Shown in pieces: positions 8,772 through 18,087 of a DNA stretch of 64,000 bases (positions are counted from its first letter, which is position 1; every line of letters begins with the position of its first letter). The notes below the pieces were generated by a model. The model had not been told where the DNA came from. It made no database searches and saw only the letters and a program-made list of their open reading frames with translations. The translations under genes were made by a program, and so were the position numbers. The stretch spans positions 2,294,001-2,358,000 of the forward strand of contig NZ_FXXL01000007.1 of assembly GCF_900184685.1 (NCBI RefSeq), written 5' to 3'. Origin of the DNA: Butyricimonas sp. Marseille-P3923 (GTDB lineage: Bacteria > Bacteroidota > Bacteroidia > Bacteroidales > Marinifilaceae).

Positions 8772-10802
8772 TTATCGTATCTCCGATCCCGGTTTCACCT
8801 CCTTATCGGGAGTAACAAAAGAAAGAGTCCCGTCGACATTCTCCGCCATCAGTATCATGCCTTGTGACACAATCCCCTTCAACGGTTTCGGCTCCAGATT
8901 CACCAGCACGCTCACCTGCCGCCCGATCACCTCCTCCGGCGCATAATGCTCGGCAATGCCCGACACGATAGTCCGCTGATCGATACCCGTATCGACAGTC
9001 AATTTCATCAACTTCTTCGTCTTAGCCACTTTCTCGGCGGCAATAATCTTACCCACGCGAATATCCATCTTCATAAAATCATCATAATTGATGTTCTCCT
9101 TCGCGGGAGCAGCCGTGGCAGACGCCATCTCGTTCGCTTTTTTCGTGGCAAGCAGTTTATCAACCTGCGCTTGAATCACGTCGTCCTCGATCTTGTCGAA
9201 CAACAATCCTGCCTGTCCCAACTCGTGTCCCGCTTGGATCACGCCGTCGCCCATCTTGCTCCACTCGATCGCATCGATATTCATGAACTCGCGCAACTTT
9301 CGTGAAGAGAACGGCATAAACGGTTCCATCAAAGTGGAAAGATTAGCCGAAATCTGCAAACAGATATTCAAAATGGTTTTCACCCGCGCCTCGTCCGTCT
9401 TGATCACTTTCCAAGGTTCGGTATCGGCAAGATATTTATTACCCAGACGGGCAAGATTCATCGCTTCCTTCAAAGCGTCGCGGAAATGGAACGTATCCAA
9501 ACTCTTCTCCACGCGTTCGATGATTCGCGGTATCTCGGCAAGAACCTCCCTGTCGTAATCCGTCAATTCACCCCGTTCCGGCACGATATTATCGAAATAC
9601 TTCTGCGTCAGCACCAGCGTGCGGTTGATGAAATTCCCGTAGATAGCCACCAGCTCGCTATTATTGCGGGTTTGGAAATCCTTCCACGTGAAATCGTTAT
9701 CCTTCGTTTCCGGTGCATTGGCGGTCAACACGTAGCGCAACACGTCCTGTTTCCCGGGGAAATCCACCAGATACTCGTGCAACCAAACCGCCCAGTTGCG
9801 GGACGTGGAAATCTTATCTCCCTCCAGATTCAGGAACTCGTTGGCAGGCACGTTGTCCGGCAAAATATAAGCTCCCTCGGCTTTCAACATCGCCGGGAAA
9901 ATAATACAATGGAACACGATATTATCCTTACCGATAAAATGAATCATGCGCGTTTCCGGGTCTTTCCAATACTTTTCCCATTCCGGCGTGAGATCTTTCG
10001 TGGCGGAAATATAACCGATAGGGGCGTCAAACCACACGTAAAGCACTTTCCCCTCGGCTCCCTCTACCGGGACAGGCACACCCCAATCCAAATCACGGGT
10101 CACTGCGCGAGGCTGCAAACCGCTATCCAACCACGATTTGCATTGCCCGTAAACGTTCGGCTTCCATTCCTTATGCTCCTCCAGAATCCACTCCTTCAAC
10201 CATCCCTCGTATTGATCCAAAGGCAGATACCAGTGTTTCGTTTCCTTCAATTCCGGTTTATTCCCCGTGATAGCGGATACCGGATTTATCAGATCAGTAG
10301 CGTTCAGGCTCGTGCCGCATGCCTCGCACTGGTCGCCATACGCCCGCTCGTTCCCACAATGGGGGCATGTACCTATAATATAACGGTCGGCAAGGAACTG
10401 CCCCGCTTTCTCGTCATAGAACTGCATGGAAGTCTTCTCTATAAACTTCCCCTCGTCATAAAGTTTCTTGAAAAACGCCGACGACAACTCGTGATGCGTC
10501 TTCGAACTCGTGCGGGAATATATATCAAAAGAGATGCCCAACTCGGCAAATGAATCCTTAATAATCTTGTGATAACGATCAACAATATCCTGCGGGGTTA
10601 CCCCTTCCTTCTGCGCCTTGATCGTGATAGGTACCCCGTGCTCGTCCGAGCCGCCGATAAACGCGACCTCCTCACCCTTCTTTCTCAAGTAACGCACGTA
10701 AATATCAGCGGGCACGTAAACACCTGCCAGATGCCCGATATGCACAGGACCGTTAGCGTAAGGCAACGCCGTGGTAACCAAATTTCTCTTGAACTTGCTC
10801 AT
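8772..10802 (-). CDS. metG: Methionyl-tRNA synthetase
   Basis: 676 residues. The class I signature HIGH is in [16 protein letters not shown] (about 13-28) and the second signature is KISTS ([12 protein letters not shown]). A zinc knuckle ([18 protein letters not shown]) lies in the connective region. The C-terminal ~110 residues ([21 protein letters not shown]) form an EMAPII-like tRNA-binding domain, as in the long bacterial MetG. It charges tRNA-Met in the cytoplasm. It is monocistronic, with its own terminator and a -7 element (TAACTTTG, 10882-10889 minus). Large reading frames on the opposite strand are shadows. Confidence 0.98.
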   Translation of the reverse strand: MSKFKRNLVTTALPYANGPVHIGHLAGVYVPADIYVRYLRKKGEEVAFIGGSDEHGVPITIKAQKEGVTPQDIVDRYHKIIKDSFAELGISFDIYSRTSSKTHHELSSAFFKKLYDEGKFIEKTSMQFYDEKAGQFLADRYIIGTCPHCGNERAYGDQCEACGTSLNATDLINPVSAITGNKPELKETKHWYLPLDQYEGWLKEWILEEHKEWKPNVYGQCKSWLDSGLQPRAVTRDLDWGVPVPVEGAEGKVLYVWFDAPIGYISATKDLTPEWEKYWKDPETRMIHFIGKDNIVFHCIIFPAMLKAEGAYILPDNVPANEFLNLEGDKISTSRNWAVWLHEYLVDFPGKQDVLRYVLTANAPETKDNDFTWKDFQTRNNSELVAIYGNFINRTLVLTQKYFDNIVPERGELTDYDREVLAEIPRIIERVEKSLDTFHFRDALKEAMNLARLGNKYLADTEPWKVIKTDEARVKTILNICLQISANLSTLMEPFMPFSSRKLREFMNIDAIEWSKMGDGVIQAGHELGQAGLLFDKIEDDVIQAQVDKLLATKKANEMASATAAPAKENINYDDFMKMDIRVGKIIAAEKVAKTKKLMKLTVDTGIDQRTIVSGIAEHYAPEEVIGRQVSVLVNLEPKPLKGIVSQGMILMAENVDGTLSFVTPDKEVKPGSEIR

Positions 10803-10811
10803 GTATTTAGA

Positions 10812-10846
10812 GTTTGTAAAGTTATAAAGTTTATAAAATCCATAAA
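10812..10846. repeat. Degenerate 9-bp tandem array in metG leader
   Basis: Four adjacent units: GTTTGTAAA, GTTATAAA (one base short), GTTTATAAA, ATCCATAAA. The unit is the same as in the large inverted array at 19504-19613. It lies between the metG start and its -7 box, so it would be in the 5' leader. Confidence 0.6.
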
Positions 10847-10881
10847 GCCAAAGGAAAAAACTTTAGTGCTCCATGAAGTCG

Positions 10882-10889
10882 CAAAGTTA
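10882..10889 (-). promoter_or_regulatory. -7 element of metG
   Basis: TAACTTTG on the minus strand matches TAnnTTTG. No clear -33 TTTG is seen. The leader to the ATG at 10802 would be about 75 nt and contains the 9-bp array. Confidence 0.5.
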
Positions 10890-10977
10890 ATAAAAATATC
10901 GCTAACATCACGTTAAAATCAACACGCTAAATCACTGTATCCTTCCCCGCACATTCCCCGAGTTTTCCTCAACTGTT

Positions 10978-11021
10978 ATACGATTGCTATTCGATTGTTA
11001 TTCGATTATAATACGATATAA
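10978..11021. repeat. Four tandem 11-bp repeats
   Basis: Contiguous units ATACGATTGCT, ATTCGATTGTT, ATTCGATTATA and ATACGATATAA (consensus ATwCGATTrtw). The array sits between the divergent metG and LD-carboxypeptidase genes. Nothing else is recognisable in 10890-11192 apart from AT-rich DNA. Confidence 0.75.
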
Positions 11022-11192
11022 ATCATTTAATAATACTTTATCAATACTTTTATTCAGAGCTAGCGATGAATGAATCCCTCTGGACGAGTGGGAGAAATCC
11101 CCCGTCAGCCCGCGGCGAGTAATTCTATTGACAAAGTATAATGTGTTTTCAAATTAAAACCGTACCTTCGTACAATAAAAACTATCGTTATT

Positions 11193-12083
11193 ATGTTACG
11201 ACCTATATACCTGCAGCCGGGGGATAAGGTGGCGCTTGTTTCCCCCTCGGGCATCACGACAAAAGAACAACTGGACGCTGCAGTAGCATTACTCGCCTCG
11301 TGGGAACTGATTCCCGTTCCCGGGGAACACGTCTTGGCGCAGGACGGACGAATGGCAGGGACTGATGAAGAACGTTTGGCAGACCTACAAGCCGCACTTG
11401 ACGCCGAGGACGTCAGGGCTATCTGGTGCATGGCGGGAGATTACGGGATACTCCGCATCATCGAGGATGCCGACTATTCCGTGTTTCAGGGAAACCCGAA
11501 ATGGGTAATCGGCATGAACGACATTACCGTGCTGCACTCGAAGTTACACTCGTTAGGCATCGAAAGCCTTCACGCTTCCATGCCCTCGAACCTCCAAGAA
11601 ACGACACCGGAAGCGTTGACACAACTCCGGAATTTCCTGTTCGGTATTATTTCGGCGTACGCCACGAAACCTCACCCGCTGAACCGCACGGGACTCGCGG
11701 AAGCGGAACTCATCGGCGGAATGCTGACGTGGATTCACAGCTTGCACGACACGCGCATCGAGCACAATACGCGGGGCACGATTCTTTTCCTTGAAGACCC
11801 GACAGACGATATATACCGGATTGACCGAAGCATCCGATGCATGAAATACGCGGGCAAGTTCCAACATCTGGCAGGACTCGCAGTCGGGGAATTCGGACGG
11901 AATGACGACCCCGAATTTAAGGAAATGGTGTACCACATCATTCACGATGCCGTGAAAGATTACGCGTACCCGGTTTGCTTCGGGCTACCGGCAGGTCATA
12001 CCCGGGGCAATTACCCGTTGATACTGGGAACGAACGCGGAACTTATCGTGCAACCGAACGGGGGCGAATTAAAATTCCCGTGA
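11193..12083 (+). CDS. LD-carboxypeptidase (S66) homologue with altered active site
   Basis: 296 residues, the normal length of LdcA/MccF proteins, starting at ATG 11193. S66 enzymes trim the terminal D-Ala from murein tetrapeptides with a Ser-Glu-His triad. The fold markers are present: LQPGDKVALVSPSG at the N terminus, the Glu region FLEDPTDDIYRIDR (Glu201) and the His region GLPAGHTRGNYP (His269). The nucleophile elbow, normally GxSD, reads GMND, so residue 109 is Asn (codon AAC at 11517-11519). The usual RGGYG loop is MAGDYG (80-85), and GGNL is GGML (175-178). The family is clear; activity is doubtful. The peptidase fusion follows 99 nt later. Confidence 0.85.
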   Translation: MLRPIYLQPGDKVALVSPSGITTKEQLDAAVALLASWELIPVPGEHVLAQDGRMAGTDEERLADLQAALDAEDVRAIWCMAGDYGILRIIEDADYSVFQGNPKWVIGMNDITVLHSKLHSLGIESLHASMPSNLQETTPEALTQLRNFLFGIISAYATKPHPLNRTGLAEAELIGGMLTWIHSLHDTRIEHNTRGTILFLEDPTDDIYRIDRSIRCMKYAGKFQHLAGLAVGEFGRNDDPEFKEMVYHIIHDAVKDYAYPVCFGLPAGHTRGNYPLILGTNAELIVQPNGGELKFP

Positions 12084-12090
12084 CCGACGA

Positions 12091-12125
12091 TTTATAATTT
12101 ATGATTTATGATTTCAGATTTATGG
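12091..12125. repeat. Five tandem 7-bp units (TTTATGA-like)
   Basis: TTTATAA, TTTATGA, TTTATGA, TTTCAGA, TTTATGG in direct succession in the spacer upstream of the C26-M19 gene. Confidence 0.7.
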
Positions 12126-12137
12126 CGAATACTTACA

Positions 12138-12165
12138 TTTTCAATTCTCCATTTTCAATTTTCAA
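12138..12165. repeat. Four tandem 7-bp units (TTTTCAA-like)
   Basis: TTTTCAA, TTCTCCA, TTTTCAA, TTTTCAA. This is a second heptamer array, of different sequence, 12 bp after the first and 17 bp before the ATG of the fusion gene. Confidence 0.7.
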
Positions 12166-12182
12166 TTGTAACTTGCATTTCT

Positions 12183-13949
12183 ATGAATAACATTATTTAT
12201 CCGGCAAATCTGGATACCTTATACAAGGCGATAGACGATCGCCAGACACAAGCCCACGCACCGGTTATCGGTATCACGGCAAATTTCGAGAACGGGAACT
12301 CCTGTATAGAACATTCATACGTGATTTCCATCCTGCAAGCGGGCGGTATTCCCGTGCTAATACCCGTGCATAATGACATCGAGAGCTTGCGGGCAACGAT
12401 AGACACGCTCGACGGGCTTATGCTCACGGGCGGGGGCGATATCAACCCGCTGTACGGGAACGAAGACCCCATCCCTCTCCTGCGGGACGTGGATGCCGCG
12501 AGAGATCAATTCGACCTGACGCTGGTAAAACTGGCATCCGACCGACAAATCCCCATCTTCGGGATATGCCGCGGGCACCAGATTATCAACATGGCTTTCG
12601 GGGGTACCAACTATCAGGATATCTACTCGCAACACGAGCAACCGGCTTTAAAACACAGCCAGACAATCAGCCGGGAATACGGCTCGCACCGAGTGAATAT
12701 CATCAATAACTCGATACTCCACTCAATCATGGGAGAAGACTCCATCACGGTTAATTCTTACCATCATCAGGCCATCAAGGACATCGCTCCCGGATTCCGC
12801 GTGACGGCGACCTCTGCCGACGGGATTATCGAGGCGATGGAAGGTATGTCGGGACACCGCATCTTCAGCGTGCAATGGCACCCGGAGAAAATGGCGGTAC
12901 GCCCCGACGAACAGATGATGAAACTTTTCTATTATTTCGTCAGCGAGGCCACCCTGTTCAAGAAGGCAAAAGAAATCCACCGGAACAGCTTGATTGTCGA
13001 TTCACACTGCGATACCCCGATGAAATTCACCCCGGGTTTCAACTTCGGGCAACGCCACGAGGACGTGAAAGTAGACCTTCCCAAAATGCAGGAAGGAAGA
13101 GAGGACGCCGTTTTCATGGTTGCTTACCTGCATCAAGACAGCCGGGACGAGGAAGCCTCGCATGCCGCCACCCGAAAGGCTGTCGACATCCTGTACCAGA
13201 TATCGGAACAAGTGAAACTGAACCAGTCGCGAGTGGGAATTGCCTATAACGAGGACGACCTGCTTTACCTGAAGAATGCCGGAAAGAAAGCGATATTCCT
13301 TGCCATCGAAAACGGGTACGCTATCGGGAAGGATATCGCAAACCTCGAGATGTTCAAGAAAATGGGAGTCACTTATATCACCCTGTGCCATAACGGCAGC
13401 AATGACATTTGCGACTCGGCAAAAGGCGAACCGGAACACAACGGGTTGAGTGATTTCGGACGGCAAGTCGTGAAAGAGATGAACCGCTTGGGAATTATCG
13501 TGGACATCTCGCATGCCAACGCCAAAACCGTGCAGGATGTGCTGGAAACCAGCGAAGCCCCGATTATCGCTTCCCACTCGTCCGCAAGAGCGTTACGCGA
13601 TCACCCCCGCAATTTGACAGATGACCAGATTCGAGCCATCGCCGACAAGGGAGGCGTTGTACAGGTGTGCCTGTACAACTCGTTCCTGAGCGCACAACCC
13701 AACCCGACCATTCTGGACGCCGTGGCTCATATCAACCACATCGTCCGCCTCGTGGGCATCGACCACGTGGGCATCGGCACGGACTTCGACGGCGACGACA
13801 CGGAAAAACTTATCGGCTGCCGTGCCGCCAACGAACTTATCAACCTCACCGTGGAACTCCTCCGCGAAGGCTACACGCCGGAAGAATTGCACAAATTGTG
13901 GGGAGATAACATCTTAAGGGTGTTGAGTGCGGTACAAAAACCATACTGA
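12183..13949 (+). CDS. Fusion: C26 gamma-glutamyl hydrolase-like amidase + M19 membrane dipeptidase-like
   Basis: 588 residues from ATG 12183; an earlier in-frame start at 12108 would translate the heptamer repeats and is not believed. Residues about 28-255 are a class I glutamine-amidotransferase-like hydrolase (LTGGGDINP; nucleophile Cys129 in FGICRGHQ; His233/Glu235 in QWHPEK), closest to PuuD-type gamma-glutamyl hydrolases. Residues about 268-585 are a peptidase M19 (renal dipeptidase) domain with all metal and catalytic positions: His275/Asp277, Glu376, His444, His465 and Asp534. No signal peptide is seen, so it is probably cytoplasmic. Joined activities suggest breakdown of gamma-linked peptides, such as murein fragments or glutathione-like compounds, to free amino acids. 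Confidence 0.88.
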   Translation: MNNIIYPANLDTLYKAIDDRQTQAHAPVIGITANFENGNSCIEHSYVISILQAGGIPVLIPVHNDIESLRATIDTLDGLMLTGGGDINPLYGNEDPIPLLRDVDAARDQFDLTLVKLASDRQIPIFGICRGHQIINMAFGGTNYQDIYSQHEQPALKHSQTISREYGSHRVNIINNSILHSIMGEDSITVNSYHHQAIKDIAPGFRVTATSADGIIEAMEGMSGHRIFSVQWHPEKMAVRPDEQMMKLFYYFVSEATLFKKAKEIHRNSLIVDSHCDTPMKFTPGFNFGQRHEDVKVDLPKMQEGREDAVFMVAYLHQDSRDEEASHAATRKAVDILYQISEQVKLNQSRVGIAYNEDDLLYLKNAGKKAIFLAIENGYAIGKDIANLEMFKKMGVTYITLCHNGSNDICDSAKGEPEHNGLSDFGRQVVKEMNRLGIIVDISHANAKTVQDVLETSEAPIIASHSSARALRDHPRNLTDDQIRAIADKGGVVQVCLYNSFLSAQPNPTILDAVAHINHIVRLVGIDHVGIGTDFDGDDTEKLIGCRAANELINLTVELLREGYTPEELHKLWGDNILRVLSAVQKPY

Positions 13950-13970
13950 TTTTAGATTTTAAATTTTAGA
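13950..13970. repeat. Three tandem 7-bp units (TTTTAGA)
   Basis: TTTTAGA, TTTTAAA, TTTTAGA directly after the stop codon of the fusion gene. The same heptamer occurs in reverse complement at 15900-15935. Confidence 0.7.
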
Positions 13971-13976
13971 TTAACG

Positions 13977-14609
13977 GTGACAATTGAAACAGTTCAAAAA
14001 GTTCTAGCACGAGAATTACCGGGAGCGGCGGCACACGCCCTCATGACACCCGAACCTAATCACGTTAAGGGAATAGAAGAAATACATCAGCATTCCCCCG
14101 TGAATAGCGCCGTGCTCATGCTGCTGATGCCTTACCGGGAGGATTGGGCAATCCCTTTTATACAACGTACTTCGGTGGGGAAATATCACGGGGGACAAAT
14201 CGCCCTGCCGGGTGGGAAGACGGAGCCGGAAGACACGAATGCACGTGATACCGCTTTGCGGGAGTGTCACGAGGAGATCGGGGTAAACCCCGAAGACGTC
14301 ACGATTATCGGGAGTTTGAGCGACGTGTATATCCCGTTAAGCAACTTTAATATAACACCCATTGTTGGAACAATCCCGAAAATACCTAATTTTGTACTCT
14401 CGGAAGATGAAGTGGAGGAAGTGATAGTCATCCCGTTAAATGATTTATTTGACGACAAGAATAAAACTTCGCGTTCGCTTTACCGGAACGACCGACAGAT
14501 TGTCGCACCGGGCTACAAGATTGATAATCATTTTATCTGGGGAGCCACGGCAATGATGATCGCGGAACTGGAAACACTATTAAAAACGAGCAATAACGAC
14601 CGAACGTGA
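13977..14609 (+). CDS. Nudix hydrolase, CoA-pyrophosphatase type
   Basis: 210 residues from a GTG start at 13977 (no in-frame ATG nearby upstream; the next ATG is at codon 23). The Nudix box is read in GGKTEPEDTNARDT followed by ALRECHEEIGV, and its slightly expanded form is like NudL/CoAse proteins. LMPYREDWAIPFIQRTSVGKYHGGQIALPGG is the usual lead-in but is spread over more than one short motif. It probably cleaves nucleoside-diphosphate-linked compounds such as CoA in the cytoplasm. The last four bases overlap the gldH start (ATGA), so the two are translationally coupled. Confidence 0.85.
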   Translation: MTIETVQKVLARELPGAAAHALMTPEPNHVKGIEEIHQHSPVNSAVLMLLMPYREDWAIPFIQRTSVGKYHGGQIALPGGKTEPEDTNARDTALRECHEEIGVNPEDVTIIGSLSDVYIPLSNFNITPIVGTIPKIPNFVLSEDEVEEVIVIPLNDLFDDKNKTSRSLYRNDRQIVAPGYKIDNHFIWGATAMMIAELETLLKTSNNDRT

Positions 14610-15076
14610 TGAGCAAGAAACTTGGTATTTACACTTTATTCATTTTATCGTGTTGCATGGCTTGTAACATTACCCCCGACGCGGGAAATTACAAATCCAT
14701 CGCCCGCGAGACATGGAACCGGGATAGTAATTACAAATTTGAATTCAACATCACGCGACCGGGCGATTACGTGTTAAGCACATGCGTACGGCACTCGACG
14801 GATTATAAACTACATGGTCTGAGTTGTTGGCTCACCATCTCCCACCCGCACCTGACAACAATCAACCTAAGTTCGGACATCACTTTGGCGGATAAGGACG
14901 GCGAATGGGTGGGACAAGGATTGGGAGGATTGAAAACCGTAACCCAAACCTCGGAAGAAATACTTCACTTGGATTCCGCGGGTATCTACACGGTAGAGAT
15001 CGGTCACCGCATGAAAGAAAAGGAATTGAAAGGAATAAAAAATATAGGGGTTAAGATAACTAAATTAGAAAATTAA
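14606..15076 (+). CDS. gldH: GldH-family lipoprotein
   Basis: 156 residues with a lipobox (SCCMAC, Cys20) and the conserved C-terminal half of GldH: ADKDGEWVGQGLGG, then GIYTVEIGHRMKEKELKGI, then NIGVKI. GldH was defined as an outer-envelope lipoprotein needed for gliding in Flavobacterium, but homologues are common in non-gliding Bacteroidales, where the role is not settled. ATG 14606 overlaps the Nudix stop; a second ATG follows at codon 2. It lies in a run with trmB 11 nt downstream. Confidence 0.85.
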   Translation: MMSKKLGIYTLFILSCCMACNITPDAGNYKSIARETWNRDSNYKFEFNITRPGDYVLSTCVRHSTDYKLHGLSCWLTISHPHLTTINLSSDITLADKDGEWVGQGLGGLKTVTQTSEEILHLDSAGIYTVEIGHRMKEKELKGIKNIGVKITKLEN

Positions 15077-15087
15077 GCGATTGGGAT

Positions 15088-15828
15088 ATGGCGAAAAATA
15101 AGCTGGCAAAATTCGCGGAAATGGAAACACTGGATAACGTGTTCCAACCGAAACATGACGAGGTTTTCCGCACGGATTACAAGCTAAAAGGGAAATGGGG
15201 AGAACAAGTGTTCGGCAACGCCCACCCGATTGTACTGGAAGTGGGATGCGGCAAAGGCGAGTACGCCGTGGGACTGGGAGAACTCTACCCGGAGAAGAAT
15301 TTTATCGGGTTAGACATCAAAGGAGCCCGGATGTGGACCGGGGCTAAAATAGCCCAAGAAAAGGGCATGAAAAACGTGGTATTCCTGCGCACGCATGCCG
15401 AGATGCTTGAGTCGGTATTCGCCCCCGGGGAAATCTCCGAAATATGGATCACGTTCCCCGACCCGCAAATGGCAAAGGCCCGCAAGCGCCTGACGGGAAC
15501 CCGCTTCCTCTCGCTCTATAAAAAGATGCTGAAAGAAGACGGAATCATCCACCTCAAAACGGATAGTCCTTTCCTGTATCAATACACGGCTGAACTTATC
15601 CGCCTGAACGGATTGACCGCTTTTGTCAACACGGACGACCTTTACGCGAGCGAACTGGATGATAAAATACTAGGTATCAAAACATTCTACGAACAACAAT
15701 GGTTATCCCGAGGGAAACAGATCAAATACTTGAAATTCACCTTGTCCGGCTCCGGCGAACTCATCGAACCCGATATCGACATCGAGAAAGATAATTACCA
15801 CAGCGAGGCAAGATTTATGAGTAAATAA
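15088..15828 (+). CDS. trmB: tRNA (guanine-N7-)-methyltransferase
   Basis: 246 residues. The SAM-binding loop EVGCGKGEYAVGL, the motif IWITFPDPQMAKAR and TGTRFLSLYKKMLKEDG are diagnostic of TrmB, which forms m7G46 in tRNA. The usual C-terminal tRNA-contact tail (EARFMSK) is present. It starts 11 nt after gldH, in the same apparent transcription unit. Confidence 0.96.
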   Translation: MAKNKLAKFAEMETLDNVFQPKHDEVFRTDYKLKGKWGEQVFGNAHPIVLEVGCGKGEYAVGLGELYPEKNFIGLDIKGARMWTGAKIAQEKGMKNVVFLRTHAEMLESVFAPGEISEIWITFPDPQMAKARKRLTGTRFLSLYKKMLKEDGIIHLKTDSPFLYQYTAELIRLNGLTAFVNTDDLYASELDDKILGIKTFYEQQWLSRGKQIKYLKFTLSGSGELIEPDIDIEKDNYHSEARFMSK

Positions 15829-15899
15829 TTGAAAATGGAAAATGTCCCCTCCAATTCACCTATACAGTGGTAGTTGAGCGCACGAACAAGGGGAAGCAA

Positions 15900-15935
15900 T
15901 CTAAAATCTAAAATCTAAAATCATTAAATCTAAAA
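15900..15935. repeat. 7-bp array TCTAAAA, reverse complement of the 13950 array
   Basis: Three perfect contiguous TCTAAAA units (15900-15920), an 8-bp degenerate unit, then a fourth perfect unit ending 2 bp before the mnmA ATG. Confidence 0.75.
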
Positions 15936-15937
15936 TT

Positions 15938-17011
15938 ATGAGGGTTTTAATGGCCATGAGCGGTGGGATTGACAGCACGGTTGCCGCCATGTTATTACAA
16001 GATCAGGGATACGAGTTGGTCGGGGTTACCTACCGGGTGTACGATCAAATCTCGCAAGCCTGCATGGAGAAGGAAAAAGGGTGTTGCAGCGTGAACGCGA
16101 TCTTCGAGGCAAAACACATGGCACAGCAAATGGGCTTTGAACATCATATATTGGATATACGTCAGGATTTCAAAGATCTGGTGATACGGAATTTCATCGA
16201 CGAATATTTACAAGGACACACGCCCAACCCTTGCGTACTTTGCAATTCCACGATCAAATGGGGCAAATTGATCGAAATGGCCGACGAACTCGGGTGTGAC
16301 TACATCGCTACCGGACATTACGCCCGCATCGGGCAACTGAACGGACGTTACTTCTTGCGCAAAGGAGTGGATGAAACTAAAGACCAGACCTATTTCCTGT
16401 GGACACTGACACAAGAGAATCTTGCCCGGACGCTGTTTCCTTTAGGTGAACTGACAAAACCGGAAGTCCGGCAAATCGCTCTCGCCAAAGGACATGAAAA
16501 ACTTTCCAAGAAAACTGAAAGCCAAGAGATATGCTTTATCCCGGATAACGATTACCGCGCTTTCCTTGCCGAGAACGTGGATAACTTCACGGAGAAATAC
16601 GGTCCCGGGCTATTTGTCGATACATCCGGCAAGCGCTTGGGTGAGCACCGGGGTTTCCCCAACTACACCATCGGGCAACGCAAAGGGCTGGGCATTGCCC
16701 TCGGACATCCCATGTTCGTCGTGGCCATTGACCCGCGGAAAAACGAAGTCGTGCTAGGCACCCGTGAAGAACTGACAGGTAAAGGTTTCCGGGCAAAAGA
16801 TATCAACCTCATGAAATACGCTTCTCTACCGGACGGCTTCGAGGTGAATGCCAAAATCCGTTACCGCAACCGGGGCGCCCAAGCATCCGTCTACCACGAG
16901 GAGAGCGGGCTACGGGTAGAGTTCCACGAAGGCATGGATTCCATCACTCCCGGTCAGAGTGCCGTACTCTACGAGGGCACGGATGTCGTGGGCGGAGGCA
17001 TTATCATTTAA
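15938..17011 (+). CDS. mnmA: tRNA-specific 2-thiouridylase MnmA
   Basis: 357 residues. PP-loop MAMSGGIDSTVAAMLL (ATP pyrophosphatase), catalytic cysteines in NPCVLCNSTIKW and in SQEICFIPD, and the TIGQRKGLGIALGHP segment identify MnmA, which puts sulfur at position 2 of the wobble uridine. Start ATG 15938, immediately after the heptamer array. It converges on ddl with only 9 nt between stop codons and no visible terminator. Confidence 0.96.
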   Translation: MRVLMAMSGGIDSTVAAMLLQDQGYELVGVTYRVYDQISQACMEKEKGCCSVNAIFEAKHMAQQMGFEHHILDIRQDFKDLVIRNFIDEYLQGHTPNPCVLCNSTIKWGKLIEMADELGCDYIATGHYARIGQLNGRYFLRKGVDETKDQTYFLWTLTQENLARTLFPLGELTKPEVRQIALAKGHEKLSKKTESQEICFIPDNDYRAFLAENVDNFTEKYGPGLFVDTSGKRLGEHRGFPNYTIGQRKGLGIALGHPMFVVAIDPRKNEVVLGTREELTGKGFRAKDINLMKYASLPDGFEVNAKIRYRNRGAQASVYHEESGLRVEFHEGMDSITPGQSAVLYEGTDVVGGGIII

Positions 17012-17020
17012 GGCGGAAAT

Positions 17021-17995
17021 TCAATTACTCAATTTGGCTTCAATAATCTTCGTCAACACATCCCGCAACGTTCCGCCCATAGCCCGCACCATTTTAGGCA
17101 CAAAACTATTGGAAGTCATTCCCGGCGTGGTGTTCACTTCAAGCATGAATATCTCGTCATCACGCACGATATAATCCACCCGGATGATACCGTCACACCT
17201 TAGTATATCGTAAATCATCGACGACAACGTCTTGATGCGATGGGTCAACTCGGGAGAAATACGTGCCGGAATAATCTCGTCGGACATCTTGGGATCGTAT
17301 TTTGCCTCGAAATCAAAAAACTCTTTCTTCGGGATCACTTCCGCTATGGGCATTGCAAAATCCAGCTCCCCGGCTTTCACGACACCACATGTCAACTCTT
17401 TCCCGTCAATAAACGTTTCAATCAGCACTTCCCGGCAAAGAGCGAATGCTTCCCGCAACGCCTTCTCCAACTGTCCCGCCTCTTTCACCTTCGATACCCC
17501 GAAGCTGGACCCCTCGGCATTCGGCTTCACGAAACAAGGTAGACCTACTTCCTCTATAATCTCGTTCACGTCATACGCCATCCCCCGTTTCAGCATCACG
17601 GAATTGGCCACGTTCACCCCGTAACTCTTTAAATAAGCATTGCACGTGTGTTTATCAAAAGTCAACGCGGAAGCCAGCACGTTGCATCCCCCGTAGGGTA
17701 CGCCCATCATATCGAGGTATCCCTGCAACAACCCGTTTTCACCGGGGTTGCCATGAATCGTGATATAGGCAAAATCAAACGCAATCCTCTCCCCATCTTT
17801 CATGAAGGAAAAATCATTCTTGTCCACCGGGTAAGTCACATCACCAATCTTCACGTGCCAATCCCGTCCCTTTAATATAACAAGGTATTTATTATAACGG
17901 GTTTCATCCACCTCGTTATAAATATTGTTTCCCGACTGGAGCGACACCCCGTACTCCGAAGAATTTCCTCCTGCAATAACCGCGATATTTTTCAT
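17021..17995 (-). CDS. ddl: D-alanine--D-alanine ligase
   Basis: About 324 residues from ATG 17993-17995 (MKNIAVIAGGNSSEYGVSL), the usual length for Bacteroidales Ddl. A longer frame reaching 18112 would run through the divergent MATE start region and past the promoter, so it is rejected. ATP-grasp motifs are visible: TIHGNPGENGLLQGYLD, PCFVKPNAEGSSFGVSK, KELTCGV, and EVNTTPGMT at the metal site. It makes the D-Ala-D-Ala dipeptide for peptidoglycan precursors in the cytoplasm. Confidence 0.96.
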   Translation of the reverse strand: MKNIAVIAGGNSSEYGVSLQSGNNIYNEVDETRYNKYLVILKGRDWHVKIGDVTYPVDKNDFSFMKDGERIAFDFAYITIHGNPGENGLLQGYLDMMGVPYGGCNVLASALTFDKHTCNAYLKSYGVNVANSVMLKRGMAYDVNEIIEEVGLPCFVKPNAEGSSFGVSKVKEAGQLEKALREAFALCREVLIETFIDGKELTCGVVKAGELDFAMPIAEVIPKKEFFDFEAKYDPKMSDEIIPARISPELTHRIKTLSSMIYDILRCDGIIRVDYIVRDDEIFMLEVNTTPGMTSNSFVPKMVRAMGGTLRDVLTKIIEAKLSN

Positions 17996-18019
17996 ATTAA
18001 TCATTTTTATATCTTTCCG

Positions 18020-18027
18020 CAAAAGTA
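18020..18027 (-). promoter_or_regulatory. -7 element of ddl
   Basis: TACTTTTG on the minus strand; predicted transcription start near 18013, giving a leader of about 18 nt to the ATG at 17995. This supports the short ddl start. Confidence 0.55.
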
Positions 18028-18044
18028 TAAAAAAGTGAGAGGAA

Positions 18045-18068
18045 ATTGCCAAAAGGTTTATATTTTTG
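18045..18068 (+). promoter_or_regulatory. Promoter of the MATE gene
   Basis: TTG (18045-18047) and TATTTTTG (18061-18068). The spacing is a little short, but the -7 box matches. Divergent from the ddl promoter. Confidence 0.5.
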
Positions 18069-18087
18069 CAAGCCAAAAAACAAGAGC

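Noticed and set aside
9486-10553. 355-codon frame antisense to metG
   Set aside because: Fully inside a certain gene on the other strand; composition is what the metG codon bias produces, with no family motif.
12108-12182. 25-residue hydrophobic N-terminal extension of the C26-M19 fusion that looks like a signal peptide
   Set aside because: It is encoded by the heptamer repeats; the ATG at 12183 gives the normal C26 start.
15841-15899. Possible promoter or RNA between trmB and mnmA
   Set aside because: No TAnnTTTG box and no stable hairpin apart from the heptamer array.
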